A DNA stretch of 33,613 nucleotides from a virus, in IMG/VR virus record IMGVR_UViG_3300027710_000958, positions 1 through 33,613 of that record; one strand, 5' to 3'. Below are positions 28,775-33,613 of the stretch, piece by piece (within the stretch, counting starts at the first letter, position 1; each line of letters starts with the position of its first letter). The notes beneath the pieces were generated by a model that had not been told where the DNA came from, searched no databases, and was given only the letters and a program-made list of their open reading frames with translations. The position numbers and the translations under genes are program-made.

Positions 28775-28783
28775 CTATTTATT
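28775..28783 (-). promoter_or_regulatory. Possible T4-type late promoter (AATAAATAG)
   Basis: Minus strand AATAAATAG about 17 bases before the ATG at 28758, at a position fitting a T4-like late -10. No -35 box. It would drive the whole minus-strand radical SAM operon. Confidence 0.4.
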
Positions 28784-28796
28784 GTAGATAAGTACT

Positions 28797-28804
28797 GCTA
28801 TAAT
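28797..28804 (+). promoter_or_regulatory. Extended -10 promoter candidate
   Basis: TGCTATAAT gives an extended -10 (TGnTATAAT) about 10 bases before the ATG at 28814, with no recognisable -35. Would drive the 37-aa peptide and carbamoyltransferase genes; the very short leader makes it uncertain. Confidence 0.4.
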
Positions 28805-28813
28805 AATATTCAT

Positions 28814-28927
28814 ATGCACAACTTTTTACAATTTTTAAAGAATCCATACCGGTGGTATGTTAATCGTAAGTTACTAAAGAAACGACTTGAAGACTTACGT
28901 AACCGCGACCCGTTTATCTACAAATGA
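28814..28927 (+). CDS. Small basic phage peptide (37 aa)
   Basis: Reads MHNFLQFLKNPYRWYVNRKL, then LKKRLEDLRNRDPFIYK. Amphipathic and strongly basic. The stop overlaps the start of the carbamoyltransferase-like gene (ATGA), which supports a real, coupled gene. By memory, the RDPFIY ending occurs in other small phage proteins. Could be a partner of the carbamoyltransferase-like protein or a modification target; neither is shown. Confidence 0.65.
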   Translation: MHNFLQFLKNPYRWYVNRKLLKKRLEDLRNRDPFIYK

Positions 28928-29871
28928 TACATTGGGGAGTTAACGCACTTAATCACGGCAGCAGCCTTGCTATATTTGACAATGGCAAGCTGGTAGGTAC
29001 TTCGGTTGACGAAACAGATGATACGCTTCGTAAACTAACCAGTACAGCATTGTTTAGAGGATGGGAGCCAGATCGTATCTTTTGGTACGAGCAACCTTGG
29101 ATAAAGAAAGCAAGACAAATAAAGGCCGGACAATACAACACAGCATTTGATATGAGTGTGTTGCCTAGTCGTAGCTTGAAGAAGCAAGGCCTTGGAGGCA
29201 TACCTATTACATATACTCCGCATCATGCTAGTCATGCAGCCGCCGGATACTATACAAGTCCATTTAATCACTGTGCCATAGTAGTATTAGATGCGATTGG
29301 GGAGTTTGAGTGTGCTAGTATTTGGGAAGGTAAACACGGTGAAATAAAGAAAGTATGGAGCCGCAGTTATCCTCATAGTTTAGGATTGTTCTATTCTGCC
29401 TTTACCAAGTTTGTTGGACTACAACCTATCCGTGATGAATACCTGTTCCAGCAGATGGCAGAGCGCGGCAATCCTAAGCGATTCAAAGATACTATAGCAA
29501 TGTACTTTAAACCAGGTATTATGGAATTGGATTACAATTTCCATCGAGGTATCCGTAATTGGAGTTGCGAAACATGGTCTGAACAAGAGAAGTGTGACCT
29601 TGCTGCCGCTGTGCAAGAGATGTTCGAGTTTCAAGTAGAAATGGTTATGTTCAAAGCCAAGCAATTTATTAAGACCAACAACCTAGTCTACATGGGTGGG
29701 TGTGCTATGAATAGTCGTGCTAATAAACAAGTTGTGAAAAATTTTGATTACACATGGAGCCTGCCTAATCCTGGAGATCCTAGTAGTGCAATGGGTGCTG
29801 TTCTGTATCATACTAAACAACGAGTGTGGCAGGAATGGCCTGCTGTTAAACATATTGAGATTAAAGTATGA
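28924..29871 (+). CDS. Carbamoyltransferase N-domain protein (NodU/CmcH-like), 315 aa
   Basis: Begins MIHWGVNALNHGSSLAIFDN, the ASKHA-fold start of the NodU/CmcH family. ITYTPHHASHAAAGYYTSPF carries the His cluster (H100, H101, H104); VVLDAIGEFE has the metal/phosphate Asp123; YMGGCAMNSRANK is the second phosphate loop. In this family the N-domain moves a carbamoyl group from carbamoyl-AMP onto sugar hydroxyls, while a separate YrdC-like C-domain makes carbamoyl-AMP. At 315 aa only the N-domain is present, as in other phage versions, so activity would need another protein or the reaction has changed. Its gene lies beside a methyltransferase and the radical SAM operons. Confidence 0.85.
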   Translation: MIHWGVNALNHGSSLAIFDNGKLVGTSVDETDDTLRKLTSTALFRGWEPDRIFWYEQPWIKKARQIKAGQYNTAFDMSVLPSRSLKKQGLGGIPITYTPHHASHAAAGYYTSPFNHCAIVVLDAIGEFECASIWEGKHGEIKKVWSRSYPHSLGLFYSAFTKFVGLQPIRDEYLFQQMAERGNPKRFKDTIAMYFKPGIMELDYNFHRGIRNWSCETWSEQEKCDLAAAVQEMFEFQVEMVMFKAKQFIKTNNLVYMGGCAMNSRANKQVVKNFDYTWSLPNPGDPSSAMGAVLYHTKQRVWQEWPAVKHIEIKV

Positions 29872-30413
29872 ACGTGAATAAAGATGCATTCAGCAGTGGT
29901 CAAGTTGGCAGCAAGATTTGGCTATGCGAAGAACTTGAAAAGTTAAATTGGCAATCCAGTCTTACCTACATCTATGGCGGATGGTATGGTGTCACAGCAT
30001 TCCTATTGTTGAGCAGAGGCAAGTTCAATGTTGACAAGATCCGTAGCCTAGACATCGACCCACAATGCCAAGAGGTCGCTGACATGATTAACGAGAACTG
30101 GGTATGGCAGGAATGGAAGTTCAAGGCCTTTACACAGGACTGCAACAACTATGAAGGCCAGTTTGGTGACTTGATTATTAACACCAGCACTGAACACTTT
30201 GAAAGCATGGACTGGTTTGATCGTATTCCGAAAGGTACACGAGTAATATTACAAGGCAATAACATGACGCATGATGATCATCATGTACACAGCGAAACAT
30301 TGGAAGCATTTACTGAACTATTCCCTGTCAGCCAAACATTGTACGCAGGCCAAAAAGAATTTGTTTATCCAGATTGGAAGTTCACAAGATACATGCTAAT
30401 TGGCATTAAGTAA
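29868..30413 (+). CDS. Class I SAM-dependent methyltransferase-like protein (181 aa)
   Basis: Begins MNVNKDAFSSGQVGSKIWLC. LTYIYGGWYGVTAFLLLSR replaces the usual GxGxG loop (GGWYG), SLDIDPQCQEVAD carries the acidic residue for the SAM ribose (D62/D64), and DLIINTSTEHFESMDWF is motif IV-like. By memory, phage genomes often carry this short form. Methyl acceptor unknown. The start overlaps the carbamoyltransferase-like gene by 4 bases (ATGA), so the two are one unit. Confidence 0.78.
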   Translation: MNVNKDAFSSGQVGSKIWLCEELEKLNWQSSLTYIYGGWYGVTAFLLLSRGKFNVDKIRSLDIDPQCQEVADMINENWVWQEWKFKAFTQDCNNYEGQFGDLIINTSTEHFESMDWFDRIPKGTRVILQGNNMTHDDHHVHSETLEAFTELFPVSQTLYAGQKEFVYPDWKFTRYMLIGIK

Positions 30414-30433
30414 GCAGTTTTTACCAAAAAGGC

Positions 30434-30462
30434 TTGACTTTACCACTCTTTCTTGCTATACT
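30434..30462 (+). promoter_or_regulatory. Sigma70 promoter for the lysis genes
   Basis: Plus strand TTGACT (30434-30439), 17 bases, TATACT (30457-30462). Followed by an AAAGGAGG ribosome site before the ATG at 30512. Confidence 0.82.
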
Positions 30463-30511
30463 AGTGGCTTAGTTGATAACTATTTTACCACTAACGAAAA
30501 AGGAGGTCTAT

Positions 30512-31090
30512 ATGACTGAGTTAACGCTAGATAGGGAACAAGAAGCACAAGTAACCATTCCCGCCGCAATTACGGCTGTAAAGGTTTTACTTATGGTGTT
30601 GGCACTGATGCTTTCAGTGTTTTTGCTCAAATGGACAGTATCGGACAAACTAGCAAAGTTCGAGCCACAAGAGAGTTCTCAAATCACAACAGCAATGAGG
30701 GAGAGACAATTAAATTGTTTATCCAAAAATATCTACCACGAAGCAGGTAACCAGCCGTTTGAAGGCAAGGTTGCAGTTGCACAGGTTACGCTAAACAGAA
30801 CCGAAAGCGGTCTGTATCCTAGCGATATCTGCAAGACAATTTACCAAAAGAATATTGTTTACGAAAAAGTACTATGCCAATTTAGTTGGGTATGTGACAG
30901 AAATTCAGGAGCAAATCCACCTAACAATGCAAACTATCGAGAGAGCCAAGAAGTAGCTAAGAAAGTTCTATTGGAAGGATTCCGTCTACCTGCCTTGGAA
31001 AAGGCAATGTACTTCCATGGGGATTATATAAATCCTGGTTGGAAGCGGGAAAAGATAGCAAAAATTGGTAATCACATTTTTTACAAATAA
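30512..31090 (+). CDS. SleB-type cell-wall hydrolase with N-terminal membrane anchor (192 aa)
   Basis: Start MTELTLDREQEAQ at 30512 set by AAGGAGGTCTAT. A single hydrophobic helix at about 19-40 (AITAVKVLLMVLALMLSVFL) anchors or exports the protein. Then the SleB/Hydrolase_2 domain: CLSKNIYHEAGNQPFEGKVA with the probable catalytic Glu77, VAQVTLNRTESGLYP, CQFSWVCD and MYFHGDYINPGW. These enzymes cleave peptidoglycan glycan strands, usually as lytic transglycosylases or amidases. The anchor suggests a signal-arrest-release type of endolysin. A putative holin gene follows directly. Confidence 0.88.
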   Translation: MTELTLDREQEAQVTIPAAITAVKVLLMVLALMLSVFLLKWTVSDKLAKFEPQESSQITTAMRERQLNCLSKNIYHEAGNQPFEGKVAVAQVTLNRTESGLYPSDICKTIYQKNIVYEKVLCQFSWVCDRNSGANPPNNANYRESQEVAKKVLLEGFRLPALEKAMYFHGDYINPGWKREKIAKIGNHIFYK

Positions 31091-31100
31091 GAGCAGACAC

Positions 31101-31421
31101 ATGAAATTTTTTGAATTTATTAACAATCTCTTTTCCGTAACTCTTGCATTTTTCAAAGAGCATATTGGACATATCAGTGCTCACACATTGGGATGGATTA
31201 CCATTGTGCTTCTGCACTTTGCGGCAATTCCTACTCTTGTATCAGTGCTTTTAGCACAGAATGACAAGTTACCCCCTGTAGACCTTATGATCTTTGTATG
31301 GGCTTCACTTACTACTCTATTCTTTAAGAGTTTAATCGAGCGCAACTTTTTGTATGTTTCTACAATTTGTGTAGGCTTTATCGCGCAAGTAGTTTTGATG
31401 GGATTGATTCTTTTCAAATAA
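31101..31421 (+). CDS. Small membrane protein, possible holin (106 aa)
   Basis: Begins MKFFEFINNLFSVTLAFFKE at 31101, preferred to the longer frame to 31065 that overlaps the lysin. Three hydrophobic segments are visible: about 28-51 (AHTLGWITIVLLHFAAIPTL), 60-79 (DLMIFVWASLTTLFFKSLI) and 84-105 (LYVSTICVGFIAQVVLMGLI). Size, helix count and the position right after the lysin fit a class I type holin, but no specific family is recognised, so this is inference from context. Confidence 0.75.
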   Translation: MKFFEFINNLFSVTLAFFKEHIGHISAHTLGWITIVLLHFAAIPTLVSVLLAQNDKLPPVDLMIFVWASLTTLFFKSLIERNFLYVSTICVGFIAQVVLMGLILFK

Positions 31422-31428
31422 ATACTTG

Positions 31429-31680
31429 ATGCGAATTATTGATCTATTATCTGAAAAAACTCTCCCTGCTCCTACTGCTAGCCAATGCTCAGTAGGGCAT
31501 TCTCGTTTAAGTAACGTCCGCTATTCACAATGCGTGAGTCACGGTTTACTGAAACACGACAGCGACCATACAGCAGGTACTGGCAAGCAAGGAGTCAAAG
31601 GTAGCGGAGTTCCACTTCGTGGCAAGAAGATGAAAAGTGAAATACATGGCGGCCCGGTAAAAGATTATGACGGAAAATAA
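31429..31680 (+). CDS. Small phage protein of unknown function (83 aa)
   Basis: Reads MRIIDLLSEKTLPAPTASQC and ends HGGPVKDYDGK. Rich in Ser, Gly and Lys, with three Cys/His-type motifs (CSVGHSRLS, QCVSHGLLKHDSDH) that may be a loose metal site. By memory, MRI..LLE type starts are common in phage accessory proteins. Its end overlaps the Cys-cluster gene by 14 bases. Function unknown. Confidence 0.7.
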   Translation: MRIIDLLSEKTLPAPTASQCSVGHSRLSNVRYSQCVSHGLLKHDSDHTAGTGKQGVKGSGVPLRGKKMKSEIHGGPVKDYDGK

Positions 31681-31837
31681 ACTCCCATTGTATATGGATG
31701 ACTATAACAGTTATAAACGATTTACAAGAAAATGCAAGTGTGGGTGCGAACACCATTGCGGGCATAGTTGCTCAGATTGCGAATATTGCCCAGATTGCGA
31801 GTGCGAATCCTGCGTTGAAGGGCAAGGTCAAAATTAA
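31667..31837 (+). CDS. Metallothionein-like Cys-cluster protein (56 aa)
   Basis: Reads MTENKLPLYMDDYNSYKRFT, then a run of ten Cys in 29 residues with His at 29, 30 and 33 (KCKCGCEHHCGHSC; CEYCPDCECESC). The pattern of CxC, CxxC and CxHxxC is typical of metal-binding clusters (zinc, iron or copper). An alternative ATG at 31694 would give 47 aa. The stop overlaps the iscU start (TAATG), giving translational coupling to the Fe-S module. It is therefore a candidate iron or sulfur handler, metal store or Zn-finger-like partner; function is inferred only. Confidence 0.65.
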   Translation: MTENKLPLYMDDYNSYKRFTRKCKCGCEHHCGHSCSDCEYCPDCECESCVEGQGQN

Positions 31838-32220
31838 TGGCTTATTCCGATAAAGTAATTGATCATTATGAAAATCCAAGAAATGTAGGATCTTTTGAAA
31901 AAGATGATCCTACAATAGGCACCGGCATGGTCGGTGCACCTGCCTGCGGTGATGTAATGAAACTACAGATCAAGGTAAACAATGAAGGCATCATTGAAGA
32001 CGCAAAGTTTAAAACGTACGGATGTGGTTCCGCAATCGCAAGTTCATCACTCGTTACGGAGTGGGTCAAAGGTAAGACGTTGGCAGAAGCAGGATCTATT
32101 AAGAATTCTGAGATCGCCGAACATCTTGCACTCCCCCCAGTTAAAATACATTGCTCAATTCTTGCTGAAGACGCGATCAAAGCGGCTGTAAATGATTACC
32201 GTAACAGACACGGCATCTAA
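31837..32220 (+). CDS. iscU: Fe-S cluster assembly scaffold IscU (127 aa)
   Basis: Begins MAYSDKVIDHYENPRNVGSF, as in bacterial IscU, and is nearly the same length (128 in E. coli). The cluster-binding residues are all present: C37 with D39 (ACGDVM), C63 (KTYGCGSAIASSS), H105 and C106 (KIHCSILAEDAI). LPPVK at 99-103 is the binding motif for the HscA chaperone, so host HscA/HscB should still be able to use it. It receives sulfur from IscS and iron to build [2Fe-2S]. First of three Fe-S genes; the iscA start lies inside its last 29 bases. The close similarity to the bacterial protein suggests recent gain from a proteobacterial host. Confidence 0.96.
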   Translation: MAYSDKVIDHYENPRNVGSFEKDDPTIGTGMVGAPACGDVMKLQIKVNNEGIIEDAKFKTYGCGSAIASSSLVTEWVKGKTLAEAGSIKNSEIAEHLALPPVKIHCSILAEDAIKAAVNDYRNRHGI

Positions 32221-32518
32221 AAAGATAACTCAAATTTTGACCAAACGCGGCAAAGGTGTCGGCATACGTATTGGTGTAAAAACCACTGGGTGTTCGGGCC
32301 TTGCTTATGTTCTTGAATTTGTAGATGAGTACACACCCGAAGTAGGTGTTACAAATTATGCACATAAAGATTTTATAGTTTTGGTAGATATGAAAAGCCA
32401 AGTTTATCTTAACGGAATGATAATAGACTGGGTTCGAAATGGACTCAATGAGGGATTTGAATTTTCCAATCCCAACGAACGTGACCGTTGTGGTTGCGGC
32501 GAAAGTTTTAGGATTTAA
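32192..32518 (+). CDS. iscA: A-type Fe-S carrier IscA (108 aa)
   Basis: Begins [40 protein letters not shown] carries C34, [20 protein letters not shown] carries C100 and C102, the three ligands of A-type carriers. The [14 protein letters not shown] segment is the IscA form. These proteins pass [2Fe-2S] or [4Fe-4S] clusters from IscU to target enzymes and support [4Fe-4S] maturation. The gene overlaps iscU by 29 bases and is followed by erpA after 4 bases. Confidence 0.94.
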   Translation: MITVTDTASKKITQILTKRGKGVGIRIGVKTTGCSGLAYVLEFVDEYTPEVGVTNYAHKDFIVLVDMKSQVYLNGMIIDWVRNGLNEGFEFSNPNERDRCGCGESFRI

Positions 32519-32522
32519 TAAT

Positions 32523-32852
32523 ATGGAACAAGTTGAAATAACCGCATCTGCTATTGCCAAGGTATCTGAATTATTGGCAGAAGAGAATAACCCAAACTTA
32601 AAGCTACGTACTTTCGTACAGGGTGGGGGATGTTCTGGATTCCAATATGGATTTACGTTTGACGAAGAGCAAAACGAAGATGACTTTATAATTGAACGCC
32701 CAGGAATGACTATTCTTATAGATGCTATGAGTATGCAGTATATGCTAGGTGCTGTAATTGATTACAAAGAAGAATTAATGGGTAGTAGCTTTACAATAAA
32801 GAACCCAAATGCCGAATCTACTTGTGGATGCGGAAGTAGTTTCTCAATCTAA
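32523..32852 (+). CDS. erpA: A-type Fe-S carrier ErpA (109 aa)
   Basis: Start at 32523 ([20 protein letters not shown]); longer frames overlap isc[21 protein letters not shown] (C37) and [14 protein letters not shown] (C101, C103) are the ErpA form of the A-type signature, and [15 protein letters not shown] and [15 protein letters not shown] match it too. ErpA delivers [4Fe-4S] to enzymes such as radical SAM proteins in E. coli (IspG, NAD(P)-type targets and others). In a phage with ten radical SAM genes it is an obvious maturation factor. Last gene of the Fe-S unit. Confidence 0.94.
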   Translation: MEQVEITASAIAKVSELLAEENNPNLKLRTFVQGGGCSGFQYGFTFDEEQNEDDFIIERPGMTILIDAMSMQYMLGAVIDYKEELMGSSFTIKNPNAESTCGCGSSFSI

Positions 32853-32866
32853 ATGGTAAAAATTAC

Positions 32867-32895
32867 TTGACAAGTTGCCAAAATACATGTATAAT
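32867..32895 (+). promoter_or_regulatory. Sigma70 promoter of the DNA ligase gene
   Basis: Plus strand TTGACA (32867-32872), 17 bases, TATAAT (32890-32895), perfect. Lies 15 bases after the erpA stop. A 7-codon frame (ATGAACAGTAAATTAGGAAAATAA) sits in the leader and its stop overlaps the ligase start; it may be chance. Confidence 0.87.
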
Positions 32896-32924
32896 TTGCG
32901 TATGAACAGTAAATTAGGAAAATA

Positions 32925-33613
32925 ATGTCTACACCTTGTGACGCAGTTATCCGTAGTCTGGAAGATCATCCCAGCCGTCTTAATAAAGAAGCAATTATTG
33001 AAGCAGAAAAAGACAACGTAGAGTTGTTTGAAGGCTTTCAATTGGCTTTGAGCCCGTTTATTACATTTGGTGTAAAGAAAGTACCTAGCTTTTCTGGCCC
33101 AGATGGTCAAGGACTTCCTTGGGTTGCATTTAAAGAACTGTGTGAACTACTACGCACACGACAGCTCACTGGTGACGATGCTCGTTCTGCAATTGAACTG
33201 GCTTTGTCTGCAAGCACAAAAAATCAATGGAACGATTGGTATCGTCGTATCCTTATCAAAGATTTGCGATGTGGCGTTTCTGAAAAGACAATCAACAAGA
33301 TTGTTAAGAATGCTGTGCCATTGTTTGAATGCATGTTGGCACATGATGGCGCTAATCATGAAAGCAAAGTAACCGGTAAGAAACTACTTGAGCCAAAGCT
33401 CGACGGTGTTCGTGCTCTATTGATTATCGATGCAGGAGCACGTTCTGCTACTATCTACAGTCGCAACGGCAAGATTCTAGAGAACTTTGGACACATTACC
33501 AAAGGCATTGAAGATAATATTGAATTGTTTGAACGTAGTATTGTCATTGACGGCGAAGTGGTTAGCTCTAGCTTCCAAGCATTAATGAAACAAGTCCACC
33601 GTAAAAGCGATGC
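32925..33613 (+). CDS. ATP-dependent DNA ligase, N-terminal part, cut by window edge
   Basis: Starts at 32925 with AGGAAA upstream and runs off the right edge (229 complete codons visible). N-terminal region (STPCDAVIRSLEDHPSRLNK) resembles the small helical N-domain of phage T4-type ligase. LLEPKLDGVRA carries the catalytic Lys158 (KxDGxR motif I), ATP-bound AMP attaches there. IYSRNGKILENFG is motif III-like and VIDGEVVSSSFQ is the usual next motif (D-G-E). The C-terminal OB-fold is outside the window. It seals nicks in phage DNA replication and repair. Confidence 0.95.
   Translation, partial: MSTPCDAVIRSLEDHPSRLNKEAIIEAEKDNVELFEGFQLALSPFITFGVKKVPSFSGPDGQGLPWVAFKELCELLRTRQLTGDDARSAIELALSASTKNQWNDWYRRILIKDLRCGVSEKTINKIVKNAVPLFECMLAHDGANHESKVTGKKLLEPKLDGVRALLIIDAGARSATIYSRNGKILENFGHITKGIEDNIELFERSIVIDGEVVSSSFQALMKQVHRKSD

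Noticed and set aside
32902-32925. Seven-codon leader peptide before the ligase gene
   Set aside because: The ATG-to-TAA frame overlaps the ligase start, but such short frames occur by chance and there is no ribosome site for it.

Overview
The window looks like part of a large, tailed, T4-like or related phage genome of a proteobacterial host. Evidence: densely packed small early-type genes read on one strand from near-perfect sigma70 promoters, a CCA-encoding tRNA, a SleB-type lysin with a small membrane protein next to it, an ATP-dependent DNA ligase, and a large beta-rich probable virion protein. IscU, IscA and ErpA resemble the E. coli proteins closely by memory, which with the consensus promoters points to a Gram-negative proteobacterial host. 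No genus can be named from sequence alone.

Layout. (1) 1-7.6 kb: about 24 small minus-strand genes in short transcription units. Each unit has a TTGACA-17-TATAAT promoter, a shared leader and an AAGGAGC ribosome site, and often a stem-loop that overlaps the next promoter. One promoter (5223-5251) drives a stretch with no convincing gene but clear RNA stems. (2) 7.6-8.55 kb: a non-coding block with a tRNA(CAU), a second structured-RNA candidate, a terminator, and four dyad-symmetric iterons in two pairs of 26 bp spacing. (3) 8.5-10.5 kb, minus strand: two GT-B/heptosyltransferase-like proteins and two small proteins. (4) 10.5-20.9 kb, plus strand: a 713-aa probable virion protein, then a glycosyltransferase-like/radical SAM fusion, four more radical SAM proteins and an SGNH-type hydrolase. 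(5) 28.8-20.9 kb, minus strand, converging on the previous operon: five further radical SAM proteins, one a B12-binding-like/radical SAM/methyltransferase fusion and two a tandem duplication, plus a 2OG-Fe(II) oxygenase. (6) 28.8-30.4 kb, plus strand: a 37-aa peptide, a carbamoyltransferase N-domain and a methyltransferase. (7) 30.4-31.7 kb: lysin, putative holin and a small protein. (8) 31.7-32.9 kb: a cysteine-cluster peptide, IscU, IscA and ErpA. (9) A DNA ligase runs off the right edge.

The standout is a viral set of ten radical SAM enzymes within 16 kb. Around it lie other modification enzymes (glycosyl-, carbamoyl- and methyltransferases, an oxygenase, a hydrolase), and close by is an Fe-S scaffold and carrier module that could supply the clusters these enzymes need. 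No cysteine desulfurase is visible, so sulfur would have to come from the host or from elsewhere in the phage genome. My inference is a phage pathway that builds or decorates a complex product, perhaps a glycan or post-translational modification on the virion. The substrate is not visible in the sequence.
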